Counted from the stretch's first letter, positions 29,905 to 39,840 are shown. The stretch: DNA of 64,000 bases from Nitrospira sp. (GCA_024760545.1 CP060501.1:1215501-1279500); one strand, 5' to 3'. A program made the numbers and translations. Notes: a model not told the origin generated them from the letters alone.

Positions 29905-29918
29905 TCGTCATCTGACGA
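29905..29918. promoter_or_regulatory. inverted repeat, candidate activator-binding site
   Basis: TCGTCA-TC-TGACGA lies right after the activator stop, about 112-125 bp before the -24 element. A third TCGTCA copy follows at 29929-29934 and GTCA-A-TGAC at 29936-29944, giving a cluster of half-sites typical of an enhancer. Confidence 0.5.
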
Positions 29919-30027
29919 GTGAACGACTTCGTCACGTCAATGACTCTGCGTTGGTCTTCAATACCTACTCTTCGACAATTCATAATTATATCCAATAGTT
30001 AAGTGAAATTATTGGATTCCAACCTGA

Positions 30028-30044
30028 CTGGAACGGTCATTGCT
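30028..30044 (+). promoter_or_regulatory. candidate sigma54 (-24/-12) promoter of efflux cassette 2
   Basis: CTGGAACGGTCATTGCT matches the consensus YTGGCACGNNNNTTGCW at every defined position except one C, with GG and GC exactly 10 bases apart. It lies 75 bp before the adaptor gene and downstream of an activator of the right class. Confidence 0.75.
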
Positions 30045-30118
30045 GTTACCGTCGAAGCAAATGCGATTGCAAAGATTCGGCATGGTGTTCGATATAGGGA
30101 ATTTGGAGGGCAGCTCTC

Positions 30119-31246
30119 ATGAATCGCCGTAATTGGATCGGAACAATTCTACTTCTCGCATCGGTGTTGCTGACGGGCATCGGGCTGGTCGCATGGAAAT
30201 ATGAATCCATTCAAGATTCCAGCGCAGCCTCCGCAAACCAACCTGAACCGATGGAGTCCGTCACTGTTACCGTTGCACGCGAGATGGATCATCGCCAGAC
30301 CACCACATCAATCGGCACGGTTTTGGCCTTACGTTCGGTCATGCTGAAGAACGAGCTCGCCGGGACTGTCCGTGAAGTGCGTCTCACGCCGGGACAGATC
30401 GTGGAAGCCGGTACCATGCTGGTCGCGCTCGACGTGTCCGTCGAAGAAGCCGAATTGAAGGCACAGGAGGCCCAAGCCGCTCTTACCAAAACGGTGCTCA
30501 ATCGCCGGCAGAACCTCAGTCAGGAGCTGGCGACCACTCAGGAGGAAGTCGACCGGGCTCGTGCCGACCTGGATATTGCCCAAGCTCAGATTGCCCGCAC
30601 CAGGGCGATCATTGCCAAGAAGACCATCCGTGCGCCGTTCCGGGCGCGCGTCGGTATCGCCGATGTTCACCCCGGCCAATACTTGGACGAAGGAACCTTG
30701 CTTACGACGCTGCAAGGCGTCGCCGAAGCGGTACATGTGGATTTCACGGTGCCCCAGCAAGTCTCGGCCGGCTTACGGGACGGCGAGACAGTCGAGGTGT
30801 TCGCGGCCGGCGATGCTTCCGTCATCAAGGCCAACATCGTTGCGCTCGATGCGCGCGTCGATCCGACGACTCGGAATGCCATGGTGCGGGCACGGATTGA
30901 CGGCTCCCGCCATGCTCCTTCCCCCGGTGCGTCGGTTCGGGTTCGAGTTCCCGTTGGTCCCTCGCGCAAGGCAGTCGCCATCCCGGTCAGCGCGTTGCGC
31001 AAAGGACCCGGCGGCGATCAGGTATTCGTGATCGCGCCGGACCAGGATCACAAGAATCGGGCACACGTGCGGCAAGTGGAAAGCGGGACGATGATCGGTG
31101 ATCAGGTCGTGATTCAAGCCGGGCTTGATGCCGGTGAGACCATTGCCGCGTCAGGGTCGTTCAAGTTGCGTGAAGGCGTGCTTGTCGCTACCCAGGATGA
31201 CGCCTCAGAGAAACAGGCCCGAGCACAAACTGTCAGCAAAGACTGA
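30119..31246 (+). CDS. RND efflux periplasmic adaptor, cassette 2
   Basis: The 375-residue adaptor has an N-terminal membrane anchor (about 8-27) without a lipobox, then lipoyl halves around LKNELAGTVREVRLTPGQIVEAG and RAPFRARVGIADVHPGQYLDEG, a short alpha hairpin and a barrel domain. The pattern is nearer the MdtA/MexH type than AcrA. It is the first gene behind the candidate sigma54 promoter and is followed by its pump 36 bp later. Confidence 0.92.
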   Translation: MNRRNWIGTILLLASVLLTGIGLVAWKYESIQDSSAASANQPEPMESVTVTVAREMDHRQTTTSIGTVLALRSVMLKNELAGTVREVRLTPGQIVEAGTMLVALDVSVEEAELKAQEAQAALTKTVLNRRQNLSQELATTQEEVDRARADLDIAQAQIARTRAIIAKKTIRAPFRARVGIADVHPGQYLDEGTLLTTLQGVAEAVHVDFTVPQQVSAGLRDGETVEVFAAGDASVIKANIVALDARVDPTTRNAMVRARIDGSRHAPSPGASVRVRVPVGPSRKAVAIPVSALRKGPGGDQVFVIAPDQDHKNRAHVRQVESGTMIGDQVVIQAGLDAGETIAASGSFKLREGVLVATQDDASEKQARAQTVSKD

Positions 31247-31282
31247 ACCGATCACTCGTCGAAGAAGGATCAAGGACATATC

Positions 31283-34200
31283 ATGCGTTCATTCACCGAC
31301 ATCTTCATCAAACACCCGGTGCTGGCGGTCGTCGTCAATCTCGTGATCGTGCTGGCAGGCTGGAGGGCACTGATGACCCTGCCGGTGCAGCAATACCCGA
31401 AGATCGAAAGCTCCTCGGTCATCATCACGACTGTCTATTACGGCGCGAGCGCCGAGACTGTGCGCGGATTCCTCAGCACGCCGATCGAACGGGTGGTCTC
31501 CGCGATCAGCGGCGTCGATTACGTGGAGTCGACCAGCCGGGCCGGTGTCAGCACCGTGACTGTGCATTTGAAGTTGAACCACAGCAGCACGGCAGCCCTG
31601 GCCGAAGTGACTGCGCGACTCCAGCAAGTCCGGTCCGAACTGCCGACTCAGGCCGAACCGCCGGCGATCGAAGTGCAGCGGGCCGATCGGCCGTACGCCT
31701 CGTTCTACCTCAGCTTCACTTCCACGGACCGCACTGTCCCGGCTCTCACTGATTGGCTCTTGCGTACACTGCAACCGCAATTCTCGACGCTGTCCGGTGT
31801 TCAGAAGGTGACCATTGAGGGCGGCCGTCAGATCGCCATGCGCATCTGGATCGATCCTGATCGCCTCGCCTCATTCAACCTTTCCCCCGGTGATGTGCAA
31901 GGTGCGCTTCTCCGTAACAACTACCTGGCTGCGGTAGGACGGACGAAGGGCAACTCCGCCCAGATCAACCTGCTCGCAAATACCGATCTTCGTTCGGCAC
32001 AGGAATTCGAGGAGCTCATCGTCGCCGACCGGGGTGGGGCCATCGTCCGGCTGAAGGACGTCGCGAAGGTCGAGCGTGAGGCTGAAGAAGCGGACATGGT
32101 GGCAAAGTACAACGAGGCGCAAGGTGTGTATCTCGGGATCTGGCCGGTACCGGGGACGAACGAGATTGACGTCGCTCATCGGCTCCGCGACGAGATGGAC
32201 CGCATCCGGCCGACTCTGCCAACGGACATCGACATGAAACTCGTGTGGGACGGCACGATGTTCATGCGAAACGCACTGGCCGAGATTACCAAGACGTTGT
32301 CGGAGACGATTCTCATCGTAGCGGTGGTGGTGTTTCTCTTCATGGGTTCGGTGCGCACGGCGCTCGTGCCGCTCGTCGCCATGCCCGTTTCGCTGGTCGG
32401 GGCGGCTATTTTCATGTTTGCGTTCGGCTTTAGCCTCAATTTGTTGACATTGCTCGCGATCGTCCTCTCGGTCGGGCTGGTCGTGGACGATGCGATCGTC
32501 GTCGTCGAGAACGTCGAACGGCATGTCCGTCTGGGGCAATCGCGGATTGAGGCGGCGTTGGCCGGCGCGCGCGAGCTCGTCGGCCCGATCATTGCAATGA
32601 CGATCACGCTCGCCACAGTCTATACACCCATTGCCTTTCAGGGTGGCCTCACCGGCTCACTGTTCCTGGAATTTGCCATTACTCTGGCGGTCGCCGTGGT
32701 CCTGTCTGGTGTCGTCGCGATCACGCTCTCACCGGTCATGAGTTCACGGTTCGTGCATCCACAGGGCAAGGAAGGTCGGTTGACCGCCTTTGTCAATCGA
32801 CGCTTCGACGAGGTGCGCCGTATCTATGCCCGGCTGCTCGACGGGGCGCTGACGATGCGCTGGGGCATCGTGGCGGCGGCGCTCTTAATCATGGTTGCAG
32901 CTTGGCCGCTGTATCTGTTTTCGCGCCAAGAACTCGCCCCTGTGGAAGATCAGAGCCACATCAGCCTCTTCTTCGAAGCTTCACCTGACTCCACATTGGC
33001 TGCCACAAACCGTGAGCACCTGCAGATCGTACGAGCGATCACGGCATTTCCCGAAACGGAATTCACGTGGGGGCTTACCACTGCATGGGGCGGATTCGGC
33101 GGGTTGGTCGCAAAAGACTGGCACGCTCGGACACGCTCGACCGAGCAAATGTACGGCCAAGTCTATGGCGCCGTATCGCAGGTGCCGGGCCTGCGCGTAT
33201 TTCCTCGATTAGATCCGCCGCTGCCTACCCCCGGCCAATACGATGTCGAGCTGGTATTGGAAAGTGACTTGCCGGCCGAGCAGCTGCTCAACACGGTCGG
33301 CGCCGTGCTCGGCGCCGGCTGGCAAAGCGGCAAGTTCATGTATGTGGACACCGACCTCAAGATCGATCTCCCTGAGGCGCGCGTCATCCTCGATCGCGAA
33401 CGTCTGGCCGACTTGGGGTTTGATCTGGCAGGGGTCGGCCGGGAGCTCGGCACGATGCTTGGCGGGGCTTACGTCAACCGGTTCAACTACTTTGACCGCA
33501 GTTATAAGGTCATCCCACAACTCGGGGACAGTGATCGTGCAACGGTCGGTCCCCTGCTCGACTTGAAGATCAAGACACCGGGAGGCCAGCTGGTGCCGGT
33601 ATCGACGTTCACGCACATCGAAACGAGTACCGCCCCGCGCACCTTGAACCGGTTCCAGCAGCGGAACGCCGTCCGGATCTTCGGCGGCGTGAAACCAGGT
33701 GTCACGAAAGAAGAAGGATTGCGTGTGTTGGAAACCGCGGCGGCAACAGGTGGGTCACGCATCACCCTCGACTACGCCGGCGAATCGCGACAACTCCGCC
33801 AGGAAGGAGCCGCTCTCACGGTCACACTGGGTTTTGCGGTGGTCCTGATCTATCTGGTGTTGGCCGCCCAATTCAAAAGTTTCCGTGATCCATTGATCGT
33901 TCTATTGGGGTCCGTGCCGCTGGCCATCTCCGGCGCTCTGGTGTTCAGCTTCCTGGACCTGACGACGATCAATATTTACTCACAAGTGGGATTGATCACA
34001 CTGGTCGGGTTGATTGCGAAGAACGGCATTCTCATCGTGGAGTTTGCCAATCAGTTACAGACTCGCGGGCTCACCAAGGCACTGGCAATACGGGAAGCCA
34101 CGTTGACCCGGTTGCGGCCGGTGCTCATGACTTCTGCGGCCACGGTCTTTGGCCATCTCCCTCTTGTGCTGGCGACGGGACCCGGTGCCGCCGCCCGCAA

Positions 34201-34375
34201 CAGCATCGGCATGGTTTTGGTCACGGGGATGACGGTCGGCACATTCTTCACGCTGTTCGTTGTCCCTGTGTTCTACTCGTTGATCGCTGCGCAACACCAG
34301 CGGGATCTGGAGCCTGAAGCGATCGCGATCGATGCCCAGGATGAGGAGTTGCTCGCAGCGGGAGCTCACAACTGA
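31283..34375 (+). CDS. RND efflux permease, cassette 2
   Basis: The 1030-residue pump has the RND layout of twelve transmembrane helices and two large periplasmic loops, beginning FTDIFIKHPVLAVVVNL. TM4 proton-relay aspartates appear in GLVVDDAIVVVENVE (about 405), and the second half contains YLVLAAQFKSF. It resembles the MexF/MexI-like efflux branch more than AcrB, and differs strongly from the cassette 1 pump, so the two systems likely have different substrates. A good AAGGACATATC precedes the ATG. Confidence 0.94.
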   Translation: MRSFTDIFIKHPVLAVVVNLVIVLAGWRALMTLPVQQYPKIESSSVIITTVYYGASAETVRGFLSTPIERVVSAISGVDYVESTSRAGVSTVTVHLKLNHSSTAALAEVTARLQQVRSELPTQAEPPAIEVQRADRPYASFYLSFTSTDRTVPALTDWLLRTLQPQFSTLSGVQKVTIEGGRQIAMRIWIDPDRLASFNLSPGDVQGALLRNNYLAAVGRTKGNSAQINLLANTDLRSAQEFEELIVADRGGAIVRLKDVAKVEREAEEADMVAKYNEAQGVYLGIWPVPGTNEIDVAHRLRDEMDRIRPTLPTDIDMKLVWDGTMFMRNALAEITKTLSETILIVAVVVFLFMGSVRTALVPLVAMPVSLVGAAIFMFAFGFSLNLLTLLAIVLSVGLVVDDAIVVVENVERHVRLGQSRIEAALAGARELVGPIIAMTITLATVYTPIAFQGGLTGSLFLEFAITLAVAVVLSGVVAITLSPVMSSRFVHPQGKEGRLTAFVNRRFDEVRRIYARLLDGALTMRWGIVAAALLIMVAAWPLYLFSRQELAPVEDQSHISLFFEASPDSTLAATNREHLQIVRAITAFPETEFTWGLTTAWGGFGGLVAKDWHARTRSTEQMYGQVYGAVSQVPGLRVFPRLDPPLPTPGQYDVELVLESDLPAEQLLNTVGAVLGAGWQSGKFMYVDTDLKIDLPEARVILDRERLADLGFDLAGVGRELGTMLGGAYVNRFNYFDRSYKVIPQLGDSDRATVGPLLDLKIKTPGGQLVPVSTFTHIETSTAPRTLNRFQQRNAVRIFGGVKPGVTKEEGLRVLETAAATGGSRITLDYAGESRQLRQEGAALTVTLGFAVVLIYLVLAAQFKSFRDPLIVLLGSVPLAISGALVFSFLDLTTINIYSQVGLITLVGLIAKNGILIVEFANQLQTRGLTKALAIREATLTRLRPVLMTSAATVFGHLPLVLATGPGAAARNSIGMVLVTGMTVGTFFTLFVVPVFYSLIAAQHQRDLEPEAIAIDAQDEELLAAGAHN

Positions 34376-34399
34376 AGGACGGTTCCACGGATACCTAGC

Positions 34400-34705
34400 A
34401 TGCTTAAGATTACTTCCGAGAACCATCGCAATTCGATCCGACTCAGACTGGAGGGCAGCCTGACCGGACCTTGGGTCGGTGAACTCGAGCATGAGTGGCG
34501 ATCCATCCGATCGGCAGGAGCGGTTCCTCTCGTCGTGGATCTCACGGGCGTGACCTTTGTCGGAGAGGATGGCAAGGTTTTATTGAAGCAGCTGTGGCGA
34601 GAGGGGGCTCAATTGATCGCAACAGGCTGCTGCATCGGTCATCTTGTCGAGGAAATTGCCGCATCAGAATCTGCCACGTCCAGCATCCGATACGGGACGA
34701 AATGA
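34400..34705 (+). CDS. small STAS-like protein (cassette 2)
   Basis: The 101-residue protein is a paralogue of the one at 19248: both start MLK, share LEG.LT.PW, VDL.GVTF, DGK.LL and VEEI. The loop equivalent to the SpoIIAA phosphorylation site reads GEDG, with Asp at the phosphoserine position and Glu before it. Here it lies between the pump and the outer-membrane channel, whereas in cassette 1 it precedes the adaptor, so the association with efflux has survived rearrangement. Confidence 0.72.
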   Translation: MLKITSENHRNSIRLRLEGSLTGPWVGELEHEWRSIRSAGAVPLVVDLTGVTFVGEDGKVLLKQLWREGAQLIATGCCIGHLVEEIAASESATSSIRYGTK

Positions 34706-34716
34706 GAGGAAGCATC

Positions 34717-36153
34717 ATGCGCACAGTGAGTCTATTTATCGGGGCCATCTTCCTGGCCGCCTGCGCCGTTGGACCGGACTATTCCCGGCCCGACCTGTCA
34801 TCACCGGCGTCGTTCAGGTCGGCTGCTGCCCAGGCAGAAGCCGAATCGTTCGCGAACTTGCCATGGTGGGACCTGCTCCAAGACCCGGCGCTTCAAACAC
34901 TGATTCAGACGGCGCTCAGGGAGAACAAGGATCTCAAACGCGCGGCCGCCTCTGTCGAAGAATTCCAAGCTCGTCTTTTGGTCGCCAAGATGGACTTTGC
35001 CCCGAAGGCCGACATTACGGGCAGCGCCCCCCTCATGGGACGGAAAGCGCAATTTCTGTTTCCTGGCTTTCCGAACGCGTTCAACTATTACCTCCAAGGC
35101 AATCTCGCCTGGGAGCTCGACATCTGGGGCCGCATCCGGCGGTCCAATGAAGCGGCACGCGGCGATCTCCTGGCACGCGAGGAAGCCAGGCGCGCCGTGG
35201 TCTTGCAGCTCGTCAGCGGCGTCGCTGAATCCTATTTCGACCTGTTGCAGTTCGATCGACAACTGGAGATCGCCAGACGCACGCTTCAATCATGGCAAGA
35301 ATCGGTGAGGATTGCGCAGGCACGTTTGCGGGAAGGGGTCATTGCCAAGCTCGATCTGGATCAATTCACGTCGGAGCGGGCCAACGCGCTGGCGCGGGTC
35401 GCCGAGTTGGAACGGCAGATGGTCCAGAAAGAAAATCAGCTGGCCGTGCTGCTGGGGCGAGACCCGGGACCCATCGCGCGGGGACGGTCGTTGACGGATC
35501 AAGTCCTACCGCCTGCGATCCCCGCCGGCCTCCCCTCTGAACTCTTGCAACGGAGACCGGACCTCGTGCAGGCCGAACAGGAGCTGGCGGCGGTGACGGC
35601 GAGAATCGGTGCGGCCAAGGCAGACCGATTTCCCAAACTCACCATCACCGGCATTTTGGGCGTCGCCAGTCCCCAGTTTTCCCGGCTCATTGCAAACGAA
35701 ACGGCATTCGGCGTCGCCGGTCCCAGCATCGCCGGCCCGTTGCTCAATGCACAAGCCCTCGGGTTCCAACAGAAAGCCGTCGAGGCGCAGGCGAGGCAAG
35801 CGCTTGCCCAGTATGAACAGTCGGTTCTTGTCGCGTTTAGAGAGGTTGACAACGCGTTAGTCGCAGTGCGGACTACCCAAGAGCAACGGAATGCCCAGGC
35901 CGAGCAGGTCGAGTCGCTCCAGTCTGCCTTTCGCCAAGCGACGCTCCGCTACAAGAGCGGGCTCGCCAATTATCTGGACGTCCTGATCGCCCAACGCAAT
36001 CTGTTCGAGGCCGAACTGTCATTGATGAGCACTCATCGTCTCCATCTCGTCTCGGTTGTGCAATTGTACAAAGCCTTGGGCGGCGGCTGGTCGCCGTTGG
36101 ACCCAGCCCAGCAGATGCCGACGGCAACAGTCGCAGAAGTAAGCAAGGGTTAA
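34717..36153 (+). CDS. outer-membrane efflux lipoprotein (NodT/OprM family), cassette 2
   Basis: The 478-residue protein has a signal sequence with lipobox (FLAAC), the GPDYSRPDLS opening, duplicated OMF helical repeats, PSELLQRRPDLVQAEQEL and a C-terminal GGGW. It should form the exit duct for the cassette 2 pump. The open frame extends upstream into the STAS gene, but ATG at 34717 follows GAGAGGAAGC and begins a proper signal peptide, which decides the start. Confidence 0.92.
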   Translation: MRTVSLFIGAIFLAACAVGPDYSRPDLSSPASFRSAAAQAEAESFANLPWWDLLQDPALQTLIQTALRENKDLKRAAASVEEFQARLLVAKMDFAPKADITGSAPLMGRKAQFLFPGFPNAFNYYLQGNLAWELDIWGRIRRSNEAARGDLLAREEARRAVVLQLVSGVAESYFDLLQFDRQLEIARRTLQSWQESVRIAQARLREGVIAKLDLDQFTSERANALARVAELERQMVQKENQLAVLLGRDPGPIARGRSLTDQVLPPAIPAGLPSELLQRRPDLVQAEQELAAVTARIGAAKADRFPKLTITGILGVASPQFSRLIANETAFGVAGPSIAGPLLNAQALGFQQKAVEAQARQALAQYEQSVLVAFREVDNALVAVRTTQEQRNAQAEQVESLQSAFRQATLRYKSGLANYLDVLIAQRNLFEAELSLMSTHRLHLVSVVQLYKALGGGWSPLDPAQQMPTATVAEVSKG

Positions 36154-36221
36154 GGAGTCACAAAGGCCGAACAAGCTAAACAGTTCTCTATTTTCTGGAC
36201 CACATAAAGAGAGGATCTCGC

Positions 36222-37328
36222 ATGAAGACTCGTGACGGTCTGCTTTCCTCAGTGCGTGTCGGCCCTTATACGTTGCACAATCGGTTGGTCATGGCGCCGA
36301 TGACGCGCAATCGCTCCAGCCGCGCCACCGTTCCGCAGCCGATGAACGCGTCGTATTATGCTCAACGCGCCTCGGCTGGTCTCATTGTGACCGAAGGAGC
36401 GCAGGTATCTCCGCAAGGTGCGGGCTATCCTTACACCCCCGGCATTCACAACGCGGAACAGGTACAAGGCTGGCGGTCAATCACAGAGGAAGTACATCGA
36501 AACGGCGGCCGCATCTTTCTGCAACTGTGGCACGTCGGACGAATCTCACATCCCTCATTGCAACCGAATGGCGCATTACCGGTGGCGCCCTCCGCCATAA
36601 AACCCGAAGGTGAGGCTCATACCTATGAGGGCCGAATGCCGTTCGTCACGCCACGAGCCCTTGACCTGGAAGAAATTCCAGAAATCATCGCACAATTTCG
36701 GAATGGGGCCATCCATGCACTCGACGCCGATTTTGACGGGATGGAGATTCATGCAGCCAACGGGTATCTGATCGATCAATTCCTTCGCGACGGCACGAAT
36801 CGGCGCACTGACGCCTATGGCGGATCGGTAGCCAACCGCGCTCGTTTCCTCATGGAAGTCGTCAAAGCGGTTGCACAAGTTTGGGGAGCCAACCGGGTCG
36901 GGGTGCGGCTGTCGCCGGTCAATCCCTTTAACAATATGTACGATTCGGACCCCCAAACGACCTTCGAATATGCGGCCGAACAGCTGAGCCCCGTCGGACT
37001 CGCGTACCTCCACGTTGTCGAGGCTGACGAACACGGAGAAACAACACATCCAACGGTCAATTTTCGCCGAATCCGTGATGCATTCGAAGGGACCTATATC
37101 GCCAACGGAGGCTTTGACCACGAGCGGGCAAGTGCATATCTCGCTCAGGGACACGCCGACCTGATTTCTTTCGGACGGCTGTTTTTAGCCAACCCGGACT
37201 TACCGGAACGTTTTGCTCAAAGCGCCCCATTAAACGTGCCGAATCCTGCTACGTTTTATGGAGGTGATGAACGGGGATATACAGACTACCCCTCGTTAGA
37301 AATGAGATCCGTTTGTTGCCATGGTTAG
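36222..37328 (+). CDS. old yellow enzyme (NemA-like alkene reductase)
   Basis: The 368-residue FMN enzyme reduces activated C=C bonds (maleimides, enals, quinones) and nitro compounds with NAD(P)H. OYE landmarks are MAPMTRNRS near the N terminus, the GGRIFLQLWHVGRISHP barrel strand and the active-site HAANGYLIDQFLRDGTN, where His and Asn bind the substrate oxygen. C-terminal FGRLFLANPDLPERF binds the FMN phosphate. GAGAGGATCTCGC precedes the ATG. It follows efflux cassette 2 by 68 bp and may share its transcript. Confidence 0.92.
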   Translation: MKTRDGLLSSVRVGPYTLHNRLVMAPMTRNRSSRATVPQPMNASYYAQRASAGLIVTEGAQVSPQGAGYPYTPGIHNAEQVQGWRSITEEVHRNGGRIFLQLWHVGRISHPSLQPNGALPVAPSAIKPEGEAHTYEGRMPFVTPRALDLEEIPEIIAQFRNGAIHALDADFDGMEIHAANGYLIDQFLRDGTNRRTDAYGGSVANRARFLMEVVKAVAQVWGANRVGVRLSPVNPFNNMYDSDPQTTFEYAAEQLSPVGLAYLHVVEADEHGETTHPTVNFRRIRDAFEGTYIANGGFDHERASAYLAQGHADLISFGRLFLANPDLPERFAQSAPLNVPNPATFYGGDERGYTDYPSLEMRSVCCHG

Positions 37329-37570
37329 GCAGAAATCCAAGTCGGCGATCAACACACCCAGCCTGTCGTGGTTTTCACACCAAGAGAAGAGATGATGACC
37401 GTTTCTTGTCGCGGCCATGGCCCGCGGGTTCGGACTCTCGTGATCTCCCCAGGGATGTGACGAAAAGACAAAGCTTTTTTGTGAATCGGAAAATTGTGAC
37501 TCGCTGTCGATTGATGGCCCACCTGTTCGACTACTAGGTAGGCACAGGTAACAGAAACAAGGAGCTCATC

Positions 37571-38053
37571 ATGCAACAACTCACGCCCTGCTTGTGGTTC
37601 GATGATCGGGCCGAAGAGGCGGCACAGTTTTACGTGTCCATCTTCAAGAATTCCCAGTTAGGACCAATCACGCACTACGGTGAGACGGGCGCCAAGACCT
37701 CGGGAAGGCCGAAAGGGTCTGTCATGACCGTGACGTTTATGCTTAATGGCCAAGAATTCGTGGCGCTGAACGGCGGACCGCTCTTCAAGTTTACCGAAGC
37801 GGTCTCCTTCATGGTGAAGTGTCATTCCCAGGAAGAAATCGACGAGATGTGGGCCAAGCTGTCGGAAGGTGGAGAACCGGGACCGTGCGGCTGGCTGAAG
37901 GACAAATACGGGCTCTCCTGGCAAATCGTGTCCCCCGAGTGGGACAAGATGTTGCAGGATCAGGATACCAAGAGGTCCGAACGGGTGATGGAGGCCATTC
38001 TCCAAATGACCAAGCCCGATCTCGAAGCGATTCAACGAGCGTATGCAGGATAA
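37571..38053 (+). CDS. VOC family protein (PhnB-like)
   Basis: The 160-residue protein has the PhnB/3-demethylubiquinone-like VOC fold with LWFDDRAEEAAQFYVSIF and EIDEMWAKLSEGGEPGPCGWLKDKYGLSWQIV. Catalytic metal ligands of true glyoxalases are not conserved, so a binding or resistance role is as likely as catalysis. AAGGAG precedes the ATG. It starts a run of small stress-type genes that ends near 43028. Confidence 0.87.
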   Translation: MQQLTPCLWFDDRAEEAAQFYVSIFKNSQLGPITHYGETGAKTSGRPKGSVMTVTFMLNGQEFVALNGGPLFKFTEAVSFMVKCHSQEEIDEMWAKLSEGGEPGPCGWLKDKYGLSWQIVSPEWDKMLQDQDTKRSERVMEAILQMTKPDLEAIQRAYAG

Positions 38054-38088
38054 CCGGCGACAATGCGGTAACCCAAAGGAGGTTCGTC

Positions 38089-38517
38089 ATGCGGTTCATG
38101 GTCATTGTGAAAGCTACCAAGGAGTCGGAAGCCGGTGTGATGCCGAGCACGCAACTCTTGACTGATATGGGAAAGTTTAATGAAGTCCTCGTGAACGCCG
38201 GCGTGCTCCTCGCCGGCGATGGGCTGCATCCCAGTTCCAAAGGGGCGCGCGTAAGGTTCTCGGGCACCAAGCGTACGGTGATCGACGGCCCTTTTGCCGA
38301 AACCAAGGAACTCATCGCCGGCTACTGGCTCTGGCAGTGCAAATCGAAGGAAGAAGCGATCGAATGGGTCAAGCGCTGTCCGAATCCCCACAACGAAGAC
38401 AGCGAAATTGAAATTCGTCAGGTCTTCGACGCCGAGGATTTCGGGACCGAGTTCACGCCAGAGTTGAGAAAACAGGAACAGCGCGTATTCGAACAAGCGA
38501 AGGCGAACGCCCGGTAG
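38089..38517 (+). CDS. YCII/DGPF-family protein
   Basis: The 142-residue protein carries VIDGPFAETKELIAGYWLW and a charged C-terminal extension. AAAGGAGG precedes ATG 38089; the longer upstream open frame overlaps the VOC gene and was rejected. Third intact DGPF paralogue of the window, 35 bp after a VOC gene, a pairing often seen in ECF42-type loci. Confidence 0.86.
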   Translation: MRFMVIVKATKESEAGVMPSTQLLTDMGKFNEVLVNAGVLLAGDGLHPSSKGARVRFSGTKRTVIDGPFAETKELIAGYWLWQCKSKEEAIEWVKRCPNPHNEDSEIEIRQVFDAEDFGTEFTPELRKQEQRVFEQAKANAR

Positions 38518-38636
38518 CCACAGGAGCAGGAGGCTGTCGTTCATTGCCGGAAGCATCGCGTGCTGATCAGCACCTCCTAGGCTTGCTGCAAATAAGGCCA
38601 CTATATTTCGAATAAGAGGAACTGAGCAGAGGGAAC

Positions 38637-39095
38637 ATGGTGGACATTATTCATAGAATTGGAATCAAGGCACCGATATCGAAGGTGTACGCCGCGCTAT
38701 CGACGGTCGAGGGCATCGCCGGTTGGTGGACCAAGAAAACATCCGGATCATCCAAGGTTGGGGGTACGATCGGGGTTCGGTTCCTTTCTGTGGGTGGGAA
38801 AGAAATCGGCTGCATGAACATGGAAGTCATTGCGCTCGATCCCAACAGGAAGGTGCATTGGCGCTTCAATGCGGGGCCGGAGGAATGGATAGGAACGGAC
38901 GCGGTATTCCTTTTATCCCAGGAAGGTGATTACACGATCATACTCTTTGGTCACAAAAACTGGCAGGAGGCGAGCGAGTTCACCGCTCATTGCAGTACGA
39001 AATGGGCCACGTTTCTATTGAGTCTTAAAGGTCTTGCCGAAACCGGTAAAGGTATGCCCTCACCCGATGATCTCAAGGTGGACAACTGGAATTAG
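38637..39095 (+). CDS. SRPBCC (AHSA1-like) domain protein
   Basis: The 152-residue protein has the START/Bet v1-like pattern: VDIIHRIGIKAPISKVYAALST, GIAGWWTKKTSGSS and a long C-terminal helix. Such proteins bind hydrophobic ligands or act as chaperone cofactors; no catalytic residues can be assigned. It lies in the small-gene cluster with VOC and YCII members. Confidence 0.85.
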   Translation: MVDIIHRIGIKAPISKVYAALSTVEGIAGWWTKKTSGSSKVGGTIGVRFLSVGGKEIGCMNMEVIALDPNRKVHWRFNAGPEEWIGTDAVFLLSQEGDYTIILFGHKNWQEASEFTAHCSTKWATFLLSLKGLAETGKGMPSPDDLKVDNWN

Positions 39096-39240
39096 CCATC
39101 AGCTGAAGAGAATGAGGGGGCTGGTACACGGCGAAGCTCATGAAAGCCGAATGTCGATTTTCCAATCACGGAGCGACTATCGTATGACAGTCAACAGCCG
39201 AACCAGAAATCAAGGCTTGATACCTTACAAGGAGGCCACT

Positions 39241-39840
39241 ATGCGTTTCATGTCTCTTACCGTTACGACGTTGTGCATCACGTTACTGGGCTTGCCAGTT
39301 CTGGCTAAAGAGAAAAAACACGCCGCGCCTATGGATGAAAAAGCCATGATGGAGATGTGGCAAAAACTAGCCACGCCCGGAGAACCGCACAAGCAATTGG
39401 AAAACCTGGCCGGAAGCTGGACGACACAGACCAAGGAATGGATGGAGCCCGGTAAACCGCCGATGGAATCAAGTGGCACCGTCGAAATGAAGGCCATCTT
39501 AGGCGGGCGGTTTCTTCAACAGGAATATACCGGCAGCATGATGGGCCAGCCGTATTCGGGTGTCGGGACGACCGGGTATGACAATCTGCGCAAGAAGTAT
39601 GTGTCGACCTGGATCGATTCGATGGGCACGGGAATTTTCTTGATGGAAGGTACGGCCACCGCGGACGGTAAGACGATCACGCTCAAGGGAGGGCATGACG
39701 AACCGGGTGGCGGGCACATGACCCATCGCGCAGTGTGGAAGCTCGTCGATCAGAACACCCAGATCTTTGAGATGTATGGGGCCCACAAGGGCGAGAAAGA
39801 AATGAAGGGAATGGAAATCACCTATACGCGGAAGCAGTAG
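39241..39840 (+). CDS. DUF1579 domain protein, exported
   Basis: The 199-residue product starts with a signal peptide (cleavage likely after LPVLA, about residue 21), then has a DUF1579 lipocalin-like body with [22 protein letters not shown] and [14 protein letters not shown] at 39241 follows AAGGAGGCCACT; an upstream in-frame start at 39034 overlaps the SRPBCC gene. Probably periplasmic; role unknown. Confidence 0.84.
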   Translation: MRFMSLTVTTLCITLLGLPVLAKEKKHAAPMDEKAMMEMWQKLATPGEPHKQLENLAGSWTTQTKEWMEPGKPPMESSGTVEMKAILGGRFLQQEYTGSMMGQPYSGVGTTGYDNLRKKYVSTWIDSMGTGIFLMEGTATADGKTITLKGGHDEPGGGHMTHRAVWKLVDQNTQIFEMYGAHKGEKEMKGMEITYTRKQ

